From Deinococcus apachensis DSM 19763 (GTDB lineage Bacteria > Deinococcota > Deinococci > Deinococcales > Deinococcaceae), in contig NZ_KB906402.1 in the NCBI RefSeq assembly GCF_000381345.1, positions 1 through 64,000 of the forward strand: 64,000 nt of DNA. Direction: 5' to 3'. Below the pieces are notes generated by a model. It saw nothing but the letters and a program-made list of their open reading frames with translations, was not told where the DNA came from and ran no database searches. The translations under genes were made by a program, and so were the position numbers. Below, piece by piece: positions 28,920-39,323 of this stretch (the first letter of the stretch is position 1; every line of letters starts with the position of its first letter).

Positions 28920-30116
28920 TCAGGAGCGGGTCACGCCGCGCACGACGTCGGGGCGCAGCAGGACATGCTGCTGCACCAGCGTGGCGGCGCCGAGGGCAGC
29001 GGCATCCTCCCCGGTGGCGGACGCGACGATCTGAACATCGGAGGACACCTGCTGAAAGGAATGGCCCCGAACGCTGGCGCCGAGTCGCGGGACGAGGCCG
29101 GGCCAGGCCTGCACGAGTGCCCCACCCACCACGATGAGGTCCGGGTCGCAGAAGTTCACGGCGCTGACGAGCGCGGCGGACAGGTACGTCCGAGTGTCCT
29201 CCAGAACTGTTGCGGCGGCGGCGTTGCCCCCCGTAGCGGCTTTCAGGAGCTGTTCGATGCCGTCCACAGACAGGCCCACGTCCCGCGCCCGCTGCAGGAC
29301 GGCCGGGATGCTGGCGAGGGTCTCCAGGCAGCCGTGGTTGCCGCAGTCACAGCGCGGCCCGCGCACGTCGAGGACCGTGTGCCCGATCTCCCCCGCGAGG
29401 CCGTGGGTGCCCCGGTACAGGCTGCCATTCAGGATCAGGCCCGAGCCGATGCCCTTGCCCAAGGAGACATACAGCATGTTGGGCACGTGCTGCCCGGCGC
29501 CCAGGGCGTGCTCGCCCAGCGCGGCCGTGCGCGCGTCGTCGTCGATGAAGACGGGAACCCCGAATTCGCCTTGTAGCAGGCCCGTCAGCGGCACGTGGGC
29601 CCAGCCGCCAAAGTTGGTCGGGGTCAGCACCATTCCGCGCTCCAGGTCGATGGGCCCAGGCACCCCGACCCCGATGCCCACGATGGGCGGGCGGCCCTCC
29701 GTCACGGCCCGGACCGCGTCGATGGTCGTCTGGAGGACGAAACGCCCCGGCTGCTGGGCCGGGAGGGGGCAGGTCACCCGACCATGAATGGTGCCTCCCA
29801 GATCCACGTAGAGGGCCTGCACCCGGGTGCGCGAGATCTCCACGCCGACGAAGTGAGCTGTGGCCGGATTCAGGGTGAGCAGCCGGGGCCGCCGCCCGAT
29901 CTGCCGGTGGGGGCTCTGGGTCTCCTCGACGAACCCCAGGCTCGTGAGTTCGCCGACCAGATTGGTGAGGGTCGCGGCCGTGAGATTGAGCTTGGCGGCG
30001 AGGTCCGTGCGCGAGACCGGCTGGAGGTGGTGAATGGCGATCAGGACGCTGGAGAGGTTCTGGGCCTTGACCAGAGTCGCATTGCTGCCGCGCAGGGCAT
30101 GGAGGGACGTGTTCAC
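28920..30116 (-). CDS. ROK-family transcriptional repressor (NagC/XylR-like)
   Basis: This 398-residue protein has an N-terminal winged helix (LQPVSRTDLAAKLNLTAATL, LVGELTSLGFVEE) and a ROK sugar-sensing domain with the zinc-type motif CDCGNHGCLETL and the glycine-rich VGIGVGVPGPID. GTG 30116 follows AAAGGA. It is divergent from a sugar ABC importer, so it probably represses that importer until the imported sugar binds. An AT-rich stretch at 30161-30190 between the genes is the likely operator. Confidence 0.88.
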   Translation of the reverse strand: MNTSLHALRGSNATLVKAQNLSSVLIAIHHLQPVSRTDLAAKLNLTAATLTNLVGELTSLGFVEETQSPHRQIGRRPRLLTLNPATAHFVGVEISRTRVQALYVDLGGTIHGRVTCPLPAQQPGRFVLQTTIDAVRAVTEGRPPIVGIGVGVPGPIDLERGMVLTPTNFGGWAHVPLTGLLQGEFGVPVFIDDDARTAALGEHALGAGQHVPNMLYVSLGKGIGSGLILNGSLYRGTHGLAGEIGHTVLDVRGPRCDCGNHGCLETLASIPAVLQRARDVGLSVDGIEQLLKAATGGNAAAATVLEDTRTYLSAALVSAVNFCDPDLIVVGGALVQAWPGLVPRLGASVRGHSFQQVSSDVQIVASATGEDAAALGAATLVQQHVLLRPDVVRGVTRS

Positions 30117-30160
30117 ACGGGTCCTTTCGACGGCAGCACAGGGGAGACGGGGGAGATTCT

Positions 30161-30190
30161 CTTACTTTATCAAATTAAAAAAAGATTGAC
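30161..30190. promoter_or_regulatory. Candidate ROK operator
   Basis: This stretch is strikingly AT-rich against the genome and contains TCAA (30170-30173) and TTGA (30186-30189) as inverted ends, plus a CTTT/AAAG pair nested across the centre. It overlaps the -35 of the importer promoter, which fits repression. The exact boundaries are a guess. Confidence 0.35.
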
Positions 30191-30214
30191 GATCAGAAAT
30201 GCGGGTGTTACGCT
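30186..30214 (+). promoter_or_regulatory. Promoter of the sugar importer operon
   Basis: TTGACG (30186-30191) is separated by 17 bp from TACGCT (30209-30214). Ideal spacing and a near-consensus -35 support a main promoter for the binding-protein gene, giving a leader of about 80 nt. Confidence 0.55.
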
Positions 30215-30303
30215 GGGGGTGTATAGAGCGACAATTCACGACCTCGCGCTGCCTGCCCGCAGGCCACGCCGCCCTGTCCGCACGGGGCGCGGAAGGAGAC
30301 GTC

Positions 30304-31584
30304 ATGAAGTACGCCCTGGCCCTCACGCTCGCCCTGGGGACCGCCGCCCTCGCGCAGAATGCGCGGACGGTGGAGCTTCGCGCGACCATCGGCAACTGGC
30401 TCGACCCGAACAGTCCGACCACCGACCCGACGGTTCGCGCGCTGATGCAGCGTTTTCAGCGGGAAAACCCCAATATCAAGATCAGTTGGGACCCGCAGGG
30501 CTACAACGAGTTGGAGCAGAAGCTGCTGACCTCCACGGCGGCGAGCAACCCGCCCGATTTCGCGTACGTGGATTCCATCTGGGTGCAGCGCCTGGCGTCG
30601 CTGGGCGCCCTGCAACCCCTCGACAACCTCTGGAGCGCCAAGGACCGCGCGGATTACAAGCCGCCCTTCCTGGCGGGTGCGAAGTACAACGGCAAGCTGT
30701 ACGCCGTGTGGTCGGAAACCGACACCCGCGTCCTGTGGTACAACACCGAGCTCTTTAAGAAGGCGGGGCTCGACCCCAACAAACCCCCGCGGACCTGGGC
30801 GGAGTTCATGGCTGACGCCAAGAAGCTGACGGGGAGCGGCGTATACGGGGTGGGCATCGCCTTCGGGCCGCACGAATACCTCACCGCCGACCTCTTCCTC
30901 ACGCAGTTCTGGGGGCTGGGCGGCAAGCTCATCGACGCGCAGGGCCGTCCGGTCTTCGCGCAGGGCAGCAACCGGGCCGCCGCGATCAAGACCCTTGAAT
31001 TCTTCGGGAACCTGCAGAAGAGCAAGGTCATCCCGCCGGACGCCCTGCAACTCAAGGGCGGGGACTCGCTGTACGCGGGCATGGCCTCCGGCCGCTACGC
31101 GATGGTGATCGGCAACAACAACGCGGTGGAGGGGGGGCTCAAGCCCATCGCGCCGAACACGTATCAGCAGTGGCGGGCGGCCGTGCTCCCCGCCCCCACC
31201 GGCGGCAAGCCCTCCGCGATGAACGGCGGCTTCACCTGGGCGATCTTCACCAAGGACCCGGCCAAGCAGCAGGCGGCCTGGAAGTTCATCTCCTTCTGGA
31301 ACAGCCCGGCAGTGCAGCTGGAGCGCTACAAGCCCACCGCCCAGGTGCCGGTGCGCTTCTCCACCTCTAAGGACAAGTTCTACACCTCGGCCTTCTGGCA
31401 GACGGTCAACAAGGCCGTGACCGCCGGGCAGACCCGGCCGGGTGTCGCCATCTACCCGGTGATGTCCGAGCAGATTCAGCAGGCCATCCAGTCCTACCTG
31501 ACCGGGCAGAAGTCGGCGGCGCAGGCCATCGACGACGCGGGCAAGGCCGTGACCGCCCAGTATACCCGCCAGCAGAACCGCTGA
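30304..31584 (+). CDS. Sugar ABC transporter substrate-binding protein
   Basis: This 426-residue extracytoplasmic solute-binding protein of the carbohydrate (family 1, MalE-like) type starts at ATG 30304 after GGAAGGAG. A signal peptide (ALALTLALGTAALAQ) is followed by the binding-protein core with DFAYVDSIWVQRLASLGAL and the C-terminal domain GGFTWAIFTKDPAKQQAAWK. It lacks a lipobox Cys. It probably delivers an oligosaccharide to the two permeases encoded 9 bp downstream. Sugar unknown. Confidence 0.9.
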   Translation: MKYALALTLALGTAALAQNARTVELRATIGNWLDPNSPTTDPTVRALMQRFQRENPNIKISWDPQGYNELEQKLLTSTAASNPPDFAYVDSIWVQRLASLGALQPLDNLWSAKDRADYKPPFLAGAKYNGKLYAVWSETDTRVLWYNTELFKKAGLDPNKPPRTWAEFMADAKKLTGSGVYGVGIAFGPHEYLTADLFLTQFWGLGGKLIDAQGRPVFAQGSNRAAAIKTLEFFGNLQKSKVIPPDALQLKGGDSLYAGMASGRYAMVIGNNNAVEGGLKPIAPNTYQQWRAAVLPAPTGGKPSAMNGGFTWAIFTKDPAKQQAAWKFISFWNSPAVQLERYKPTAQVPVRFSTSKDKFYTSAFWQTVNKAVTAGQTRPGVAIYPVMSEQIQQAIQSYLTGQKSAAQAIDDAGKAVTAQYTRQQNR

Positions 31585-31593
31585 GGCCCGCCC

Positions 31594-32508
31594 ATGCTCA
31601 CCAGCACGTCCAGGCCTGCCGCTGGCCGCCCCCCCCGGGGGCGGTTTCCGCTCGCGCTCCCCTACCTGCTGCCCGCCTTCCTGTTCATCGCCCTGCTCAC
31701 GTTCATCCCGGCGGCGTACACGGTGTACCTCAGCTTCACGAACACCTCGCTGCTGCAGGGCGGCGCGCGCTTCGTCGGCTTCGAGAATTTCGCGCGGCTC
31801 TTCGCCGACCAGAGCATCGTGCTCGTGCTGCGAAACACCTTCGTGTTCGTGGCGGGCAGCGTCCTCCTCCAGATCGGGCTGGGGGTCGGCCTCGCGCTGC
31901 TGCTCAACCTGCCGTACCGCGGGCGCGTCCTCGTCCGCACCCTGATCCTCGCCACCTGGATCATCCCCGAGGTGGTCGTGGGGTTCACCTGGCAGATGAT
32001 CCTGGCGGGCGGTGAATACGGCCTGCTCAACGCCTTCCTGGCGAAGTTCGGCCTTGGTCCGGTGCTGTGGCTGGGCACCCCGGCCGTGGCCCTCTTCTCC
32101 CTGATCCTGGTCAACGTCTGGCGCGGCACGGCCTTCTCGGTGATCCTGCAGCTCGCCGCCCTGCAGGCCATCCCCGACGAGCTGTACGAGGCGGCCCGCA
32201 TCGACGGGGCGAACGGGCGGCAACTCTTCCGCTTCGTGACCCTGCCGATGATCACGCCGACGCTGCTCATCAATCTGGTCAATAACACCCTAGGGACCTT
32301 CAACGTCACGGCGCTGGTCTTCGCCCTCACGAACGGTGGCCCGGCGCGGGGGACAGAGGTGCTGGCGCTCACCATGTATAACGCCGCCTTCAAGCAGTAC
32401 GACCTGGGCTTTGCGGCGGCCATAGCGATGGTGCTGTTTGCGATCAACGTCGCCCTGGTGGTCGTTTACGTGCGCCTTTTCCGCAACACCAGCGAGGGCG
32501 CCCTATGA
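31594..32508 (+). CDS. Sugar ABC transporter permease (MalF-like)
   Basis: This 304-residue inner-membrane permease has six spans and the cytoplasmic EAA loop EAARIDGANGRQLFRFVTLP (about residues 198-217) that docks with an ATPase. It starts 9 bp after the binding-protein stop and overlaps the next permease by 4 bp (ATGA). The pair would form the heterodimeric channel of a carbohydrate CUT1 importer. Confidence 0.92.
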   Translation: MLTSTSRPAAGRPPRGRFPLALPYLLPAFLFIALLTFIPAAYTVYLSFTNTSLLQGGARFVGFENFARLFADQSIVLVLRNTFVFVAGSVLLQIGLGVGLALLLNLPYRGRVLVRTLILATWIIPEVVVGFTWQMILAGGEYGLLNAFLAKFGLGPVLWLGTPAVALFSLILVNVWRGTAFSVILQLAALQAIPDELYEAARIDGANGRQLFRFVTLPMITPTLLINLVNNTLGTFNVTALVFALTNGGPARGTEVLALTMYNAAFKQYDLGFAAAIAMVLFAINVALVVVYVRLFRNTSEGAL

Positions 32509-33344
32509 CCCGGCTCGCCCATCGCCGCGCCGCCCCCCTGGTCTACGCGGCCTACCTCGTCGTCGGCCTGCTCGCTGCCCTGCCGATCCTCTGGGTCGTG
32601 TCAATGTCGTTCAAATCGCTGGACGAACTCTTCACCGTCCCGCCCCGCTGGATCCCTGCGCGGCCCACTCTGGAGAATTACCATTTCGTGCTGTTCGGCA
32701 CGCCCATCCCCCGCCTGTTCCTCAACAGCACGGTCGTCGCATGCTGCACCGCCGCCCTGGCCCTGGGCCTCGCCACCGTCGCCGGGTACGCCTTCTCCCG
32801 CTTCAACTTCCGGCACAAGGGCACCTGGCTGCTGCTTCTGCTGGGCACTCAGATGATCCCCGGTGTCAGCAACGTCATTCCCCTGTACATGATGATGCGG
32901 CAGGTCCACCTGCTCGACACGCTGTCCGCCCTGATCCTGATCTACTCGGCGGCCTTCGTGCCCTTCTCCATCTGGATCATGAAGGCCTCCTTCGACCGCA
33001 TTCCCGCCACCCTGGATGAGGCCGCGATGATCGACGGGGCCTCCCGCTTCGGCGCGTTCCGGCGGGTGGTGCTGCCCCTGGTGCGCCCCGGCCTGCTCGC
33101 CGCGGGGACGATGGTGATCGTGAACGCCTGGAACGAGTTCTTCCTGGCGCTCATTCTCACGTCGTCGGTGAACAGCCGCACCATCGCCACCGGCATGTAC
33201 ATGTTCCAGGGGCAGTACGGCACGAACGCCTGGCAGGTCGTGTCGGCCGCGGCCATCGTCGCCACCCTCGTGCCGCTGCTGCTCTTCGCCTTCTTCCAGA
33301 ACCACATGGTCGGCGGCTTCAGCGCCGGGGCGGTGAAGGAATGA
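32505..33344 (+). CDS. Sugar ABC transporter permease (MalG-like)
   Basis: This 279-residue inner-membrane permease has the EAA loop DEAAMIDGASRFGAFRRVVL (about residues 170-189) and a C-terminal hydrophobic region ending NHMVGGFSAGAVKE, typical of MalG-type partners. The ATG at 32505 overlaps the previous stop. No ATPase gene follows, so the transporter probably borrows a shared MsmK/MalK-type ATPase encoded elsewhere. A glycosidase gene, often present in such operons, is also missing. Confidence 0.92.
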   Translation: MTRLAHRRAAPLVYAAYLVVGLLAALPILWVVSMSFKSLDELFTVPPRWIPARPTLENYHFVLFGTPIPRLFLNSTVVACCTAALALGLATVAGYAFSRFNFRHKGTWLLLLLGTQMIPGVSNVIPLYMMMRQVHLLDTLSALILIYSAAFVPFSIWIMKASFDRIPATLDEAAMIDGASRFGAFRRVVLPLVRPGLLAAGTMVIVNAWNEFFLALILTSSVNSRTIATGMYMFQGQYGTNAWQVVSAAAIVATLVPLLLFAFFQNHMVGGFSAGAVKE

Positions 33345-33471
33345 CCTCCGCAGAAGGCGCCCCGCCGGGCCCCCTGAACCTGATCGGCACCGCTCAACGC
33401 TTGGAGGAGAACCCCAACTTCGTCTTCTGGGTGAGGTTTGGCCTGGAAGCCCAGCCCCGCTCCCCTTACCC

Positions 33472-34869
<1,398 letters not shown>

Positions 34870-35137
34870 GGTGGGGACCTCCGGGGGAACAGGCTGGGGA
34901 AACGGTCTGGACGAGGGGGACGTGGTACCGTCTCGCCGCGCCGTCATTCAACGACCCTTGTCGACGACGCACCCGGCCCTGCCGTCCACTGAATTGCAAC
35001 TGCCCGCACACTATATATCCCCTCGCGGGCGAACCATCTTGTCCAGTCCTTGAGGGTGCGGGACGAGGATCATCTTTCGCCGACAAGCCGACGCCCGGTT
35101 GCTCGTTGCCTGAAGAACTGGGGCAGGTCCGTTCCCC

Positions 35138-36664
35138 TCACCGCACGTCGCTTCGCCGCAGCCCGAACACGACCCCCAGGGCGAGGAGCGCCACCAGGAG
35201 GGCCGCCAGCCCCCACGCCTGCCCCCGGGTGGTCGCGTAAGCGGCGGCACTCAGGGCAAGCTGGAACACCAGGCTGAAGATGACGTTGACCAGGGGCCGC
35301 GCCTCCCTCTTGCGAAAGGCGTCCGCCCGCCGCAGGGGGAGGGGCTGCCACAGCACCATCAGGGCCGCGCCCCCGGTGCCCAGCAGCACCAGCCCCAGGA
35401 GGGGCAGGCCGGACGGGGCGCCCGGGCCGAGGACCCCCCGCGCCGCCAGCGAGAGGAGGGCCAGGGTGCCCAGCAGGGCCGGGGGCAGGGCGGCGGCCAG
35501 CCACTTCTCGCGCCGCAGGGCGGCCGGGCTGCGGGGCGCCGAGACGAGCAGGTCGGGGGCGTCCTCGGCGTCCAGGGTGAGGCGGGCGAGGCTGGAGGCG
35601 AGGTTCGCGGTCAGGAGCACGGCAGCGGCCCCCGCCGCCCCCCGCACGCTCGCGCGGCCCACCGAGACGAACAGCGGGACCAAATACACGAGTTGCAGCA
35701 GGGTGCGCGACAGCACCTCCGGGTCGCGCCCGATCAGCCGCCACTCCTTGAGCAGCGTGGCCCGCGTGCCCGGGGCGAAGCGCAGGGGCCGCGTCCTTCC
35801 TCCCGGGCGTTCCCGGCGCCCGCCGGACTCGCCCGCCTCCTGCACACCCCGCGTGAACTGGCGGGTCAGGGCCGTCACCGTGCCCGCGAAGATCAGCCCC
35901 GAGGCCACGAGGAGGGCGAGCAGCGGCAGCGGTTCCAGCCAGGCCGCCCGGGCGGGGAACCACAGCGGACTCTGCGAACCCGGCCACCCCCCAACTCCGG
36001 GGGCAAAGCGGGAGACGGCGGCGAACAATGCCGTCCCATCACCCCCCGAAAGATTCCCCCACTGGGAGAGCAGAAACACGCTTGCGCCCAGCACGGCGCC
36101 GACGACCGAGGCGGCGGTCCGGGTGCGCCGCACCCCCAACCACCGCACCAGCCCCAAGGTGAGCCACAGCCCCAGGCTGCCCGCGAGGAGGGACGCGCTG
36201 GCCCACCAGCTCAGCAGGCCAATCCCCCGCCACGCTCCCAGCACGAGCAGGATCAGCAGGAGCGGGACGAGGATCAGCGCCGAGGCCAGCCCCGCCGAGA
36301 GCGCGACCCCCAACGCACGGGACGCGAGCACGGTGCGCGGCGGGACGGGCGAGTGCAGCAGCAGGTCCAGGTCGCCCCGGGTGAACAGCGCTTCCAGGGC
36401 CGCCCTCACCGCCGCCGAGACCATCACGGTGAGGAGAAACCCCTCGGCGAGCAGCACCGGGCCGAGCACGGGGTCCGGCAGGGGGGCATTCAGGTTCGCC
36501 CCCGCGAGCAGGGGCCGCAGCCCCACGTAGCCCCCCAGGGTGAGCAGCGCGACGATCACGAGCGCGGCGACCAGCCCCCGGCGCTGCCGCCCGCCCAGGC
36601 CCCGCCACTGCCACGCGAGCTGCTGGCCCACCAGCCACCTCAGGCTGCCGGGGGAGGCCCTCAC
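35138..36664 (-). CDS. ABC-2 type exporter permease
   Basis: This 508-residue membrane protein has about twelve hydrophobic segments in two halves (an internal repeat of the ABC-2 membrane unit is suggested). The GTG at 36664 overlaps the stop of the ATPase gene by 4 bp, so the two genes are coupled. The middle carries a charged loop (residues 280-310, RRERPGGRTRPL). ABC-2 pairs export polymers, drugs or lipids; nothing in the pair fixes the cargo. Confidence 0.85.
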   Translation of the reverse strand: MRASPGSLRWLVGQQLAWQWRGLGGRQRRGLVAALVIVALLTLGGYVGLRPLLAGANLNAPLPDPVLGPVLLAEGFLLTVMVSAAVRAALEALFTRGDLDLLLHSPVPPRTVLASRALGVALSAGLASALILVPLLLILLVLGAWRGIGLLSWWASASLLAGSLGLWLTLGLVRWLGVRRTRTAASVVGAVLGASVFLLSQWGNLSGGDGTALFAAVSRFAPGVGGWPGSQSPLWFPARAAWLEPLPLLALLVASGLIFAGTVTALTRQFTRGVQEAGESGGRRERPGGRTRPLRFAPGTRATLLKEWRLIGRDPEVLSRTLLQLVYLVPLFVSVGRASVRGAAGAAAVLLTANLASSLARLTLDAEDAPDLLVSAPRSPAALRREKWLAAALPPALLGTLALLSLAARGVLGPGAPSGLPLLGLVLLGTGGAALMVLWQPLPLRRADAFRKREARPLVNVIFSLVFQLALSAAAYATTRGQAWGLAALLVALLALGVVFGLRRSDVR

Positions 36665-37440
36665 GGCGTCTCCAGGGGGACGCTGGCCGGTGGGGCGTCC
36701 AGCCCGGTGAGGTGCAGGAAGGCGTCCTCCAGGCTCGCCGTGCCGGTGCGGGCGAGGAGTTCGGGCAGGGTGCCCTCCGCGACCAGCCGCCCACTGGCGA
36801 TGATGCCGATGCGGTCGGCGAGGCGCTCGGCCACCTCCAGGATGTGCGTGGTCAGCACCACGGCGCCCCCACCCGCCACGAAGGCCCGTAGCGCGTCCTT
36901 GACCTGCCGGGCCGCGGCCGCGTCCAGCCCAGTCAGCGGCTCGTCGAGCAGCATCAGGCGCGGGTCGTGGATCAGGGCGCCCGCCAGCGCGAGCTTCTGC
37001 TTCATCCCGCGTGAAAAGCCCTCCACCCGCTCCGCGCGGTGCTCCCACAGGTTCAGCCAGCTCAGCAACTCCTCGGCCCGGCGCGCCGCCCGCTCCGCGT
37101 CCATCCCCCACAGCCCCGCGACGAATTCCAGGTACTCCGGGGGCGTGAGCTTGCCGTACAGCAGCGGGTCGTCCGGCAGGTAGGCGAGGAGCCGCTTGGC
37201 CTCCCGCGCCTCCCCCTGCACGCTGAAGCCCCCGATCCGGGCCTCCCCGCGGTCGGGGCGCGTCAGGCCCGCGATCATGCGGATGGTCGTGGTCTTGCCC
37301 GCCCCGTTCGGCCCCAGCAGGGCGTACAGCTCGCCCGCCTCCACCTGTAAGTTCACCCCGGAAACCGCCGCCCGCCCGCCGAAGCTCTTGTGCAGGTCGC
37401 GCAGTTCGAGGGCGGCGGGAGCCGACGGCAGGACACTCAT
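36661..37440 (-). CDS. ABC-2 exporter ATPase
   Basis: This 259-residue nucleotide-binding subunit shows Walker A GPNGAGKTTT, the ABC signature region VEGFSRGMKQKLALAGAL, Walker B LMLLDEPLTGLD and an H-loop VVLTTHILE. It is the typical stand-alone ATPase of ABC-2 exporters, paired with the permease whose start overlaps its stop by 4 bp. The ATG start 37440 is well separated from the next gene. Confidence 0.92.
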   Translation of the reverse strand: MSVLPSAPAALELRDLHKSFGGRAAVSGVNLQVEAGELYALLGPNGAGKTTTIRMIAGLTRPDRGEARIGGFSVQGEAREAKRLLAYLPDDPLLYGKLTPPEYLEFVAGLWGMDAERAARRAEELLSWLNLWEHRAERVEGFSRGMKQKLALAGALIHDPRLMLLDEPLTGLDAAAARQVKDALRAFVAGGGAVVLTTHILEVAERLADRIGIIASGRLVAEGTLPELLARTGTASLEDAFLHLTGLDAPPASVPLETP

Positions 37441-37567
37441 GCCGTCCGGTACGCCGTGGATGCCGCGGGGGTTTCCACCGGGCCGAGGGTCAACGTCCGT
37501 TTATGGAGGTGAGATGTCCGCCGCCCTGCGGGTCTTCTACCCTCTGGGGGATTCGAAAGGAACAGGT

Positions 37568-37777
37568 ATGACCGACCCCCAGGACATGACGGACATGGAC
37601 GACAGCAGGCATCTTCCCGACGGAGTCACCGAGGAATACCGCGACATCACCGACGACGATCTCGTGGATGTCGGCACGAATCAGACGACGCTGGGCGAGG
37701 CGAGCGGCGGGATCGACGATCTGGACGACCGGCTGGACGAGGACCTGACCCTGCTGGACGAGAAGACGGGGGAGTGA
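37568..37777 (+). CDS. Small highly acidic hypothetical protein
   Basis: This 69-residue protein is strongly acidic (repeats such as DDDLVDV, DDLDDRLDEDLTLLDEK) with no hydrophobic segment. ATG 37568 follows AAAGGAAC. No family is recognised. Its composition suggests a disordered cytosolic protein that might bind cations or basic partners, but this is a guess. It ends inside a hairpin with the convergent gene. Confidence 0.65.
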   Translation: MTDPQDMTDMDDSRHLPDGVTEEYRDITDDDLVDVGTNQTTLGEASGGIDDLDDRLDEDLTLLDEKTGE

Positions 37778-37798
37778 GGGGGCGCCGCGCACTCCCCC
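37768..37798. terminator. Bidirectional hairpin between convergent genes
   Basis: GGGGGAGTG (37768-37776) pairs perfectly with CACTCCCCC (37790-37798), leaving a 13-nt loop. The left arm contains most of the last codons and stop region of the acidic-protein gene, and the convergent gene ends at 37817. A shared terminator is the simplest role. Confidence 0.5.
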
Positions 37799-37816
37799 CA
37801 CCTCCCGATCAGCCCC

Positions 37817-38083
37817 TCACGCCTCCCGCTCCTGGGGGCACGGCTCGATAAACTCCACGTCGAGCCAATATTCCGCGTCCCCCAGGTCCGTCCCGCTCGC
37901 CTCCAGCCTCGTCTGCCACACGTCCCAGGCCGCCGCGCGCACTTCCTCATGGCAGCCCAGGTAGTCGGCGAGGACCATGCGCTGCTCAAGGGTGAGCCCG
38001 ATCCTGTCCCCGCCCCGTTCGTGCTGGAAGGCGGTGTCGAGGAAGTCGGCAATCTCTCCGGGAGTCAGCTCGGTGGGGCGCAT
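37817..38083 (-). CDS. Conserved-looking small hypothetical protein
   Basis: This 88-residue acidic protein (ELTPGEIADFLDTAFQHER, MVLADYLGCHEEVRAAAW, GDAEYWLDVEFIEPCPQE) has no recognised family. ATG 38083 has TAGCGT on the minus strand 5 nt upstream, giving a possible leaderless start; no ribosome site is seen. The balanced composition and clean stop suggest a real gene. The longer open frame to 38725 crosses the amidase gene and is not credible. Confidence 0.6.
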   Translation of the reverse strand: MRPTELTPGEIADFLDTAFQHERGGDRIGLTLEQRMVLADYLGCHEEVRAAAWDVWQTRLEASGTDLGDAEYWLDVEFIEPCPQEREA

Positions 38084-38088
38084 GCCCC

Positions 38089-38094
38089 ACGCTA
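38089..38094 (-). promoter_or_regulatory. -10 box (TAGCGT)
   Basis: TAGCGT on the minus strand ends 5 nt before the ATG at 38083, fitting the leaderless promoter pattern. Confidence 0.4.
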
Positions 38095-38175
38095 GCGCGT
38101 CCGGGGGAGGGGCAAAGCGGCAAGCCGGGAGGAGCAGGCGGGAAGCCGCAGCATCCTGTCCCCCCGTTGTCCCCT

Positions 38176-39269
38176 TCAGCTCACCAGCGCCAGCCAGGTG
38201 TTCGGCCCCACCACGCCGTCCGCCGTCCGCCCCTGACTCGACTGGAACCCCCGTACCGCGCTCTCCGTGCCGGGGCCGAACGCGCCGTCCACGGTGACCG
38301 TGTAGCCCCTGGCCCCAAGCTGGCTTTGCACCGCCCGGACGGCGTCCCCGCTGTCGCCCTGACGCACGGTGAGGATCAGCCGTTCCCAGGTGGCCGAACC
38401 GACCACCCCGTCCGGCGTGAGTCCGGCCCCCGACTGGAAGGCGCTGACCGCCGTTCCCGTGCCACTCCCGTACGCCCCGTCCACCGTCACGGTTTGGCCG
38501 CGGGCGCGCAGCAGGTATTGCACGCTCCTGACCCGCTCGCCGCTCTGCCCGCCGCGGGTGGTGGGCCAGACCCGCACGCTGACGCCCAGCCGCGCGGCCA
38601 CGTCCCGCCGGAGCTGCGGCAGCCGGGCGTACAGCGCGTCCCCGGGGCAGCTCGTGTTCACGAAGTCGCGGTGACCGTACAGCTCGGTGGCGGGAATTCC
38701 ATACTGCCCGCACAGCCACGCGCACAGGCGCACCAGGGCGTCGTACTGCGCGGCCGGGGACGTGGTGCTCGTGTAGGTCCCCTCGTTCTCGATGCCCACC
38801 GACACGTCGTTGAAGCCCTCGCAGTGGGCGCCGCGCACATGCTGGCTGCCACCCTGCGCCGCCTCCAGGCTGCGGTGACGGCCCTCCATCACGTACCCGC
38901 CCCGGCTGACCGTGAAGTGCTGCCCCGAGTCGATCCAGCCCCGGTCGAAGTGGGCTTGCTGGATGGACCGCGCGAGCGAGTAGCCCTGCGCCTGCGAATA
39001 GTCCGTGACGTTGGCTGTCGCCGTGTGGTGGACGATCACCCGCGTGGGCCGGGTGGTGAGCAGGGTGATTGCCTCCCTGGGGGCTGCGCCTTCCAGGTCG
39101 CGGTGCCCGCCACGGTGGGGGAAGTCACGGCGAGGGCACCCAGATCGTTGGTTCCCTCCGGCGGGCTGAGGACCGTCACCTTGTTCAGGCCGCAACTGGC
39201 GAGGAGCAGGCCGCCGCCCAGGGTCAGGCCCCACCGCAACACCTCGCGGCGGTTCGTGGGTGTGTTCAT
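38176..39269 (-). pseudogene. N-acetylmuramoyl-L-alanine amidase lipoprotein, frame broken
   Basis: ATG 39269 (AAGGAG site) begins a Tat-like/lipoprotein signal (RREVLRWGLTLGGGLLLASC). The frame breaks at a five-C run (39079-39083), after which the other frame carries an Amidase_2 domain (VIVHHTAT, FTVSRGGYVMEGRH, GIENEGTY, GHRDFVNTSCPG) and two peptidoglycan-binding modules (about 220-285 and 292-364). Adding one C gives a 364-residue protein with a complete zinc site. It would cleave peptidoglycan at the cell surface. As written the signal and the enzyme are separated, so no export would occur. Either a real loss or a sequence error. Confidence 0.7.
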
Positions 39270-39323
39270 CTCGTCTCCTTGGGGAAAGGGCGGAACTTCA
39301 CGTCAGCTCCGCCCAAGGTTTTC

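Noticed and set aside
25894..29034. A very long plus-strand open frame opposite the PAS-GGDEF-EAL gene
   Set aside because: It mirrors a well-supported minus-strand gene with intact domains; long antisense frames are common in high-GC genes and it has no domain or start signal.
30208..32223. 671-codon minus-strand frame across the sugar importer
   Set aside because: Opposite three clear importer genes, no ribosome site, low-complexity product.
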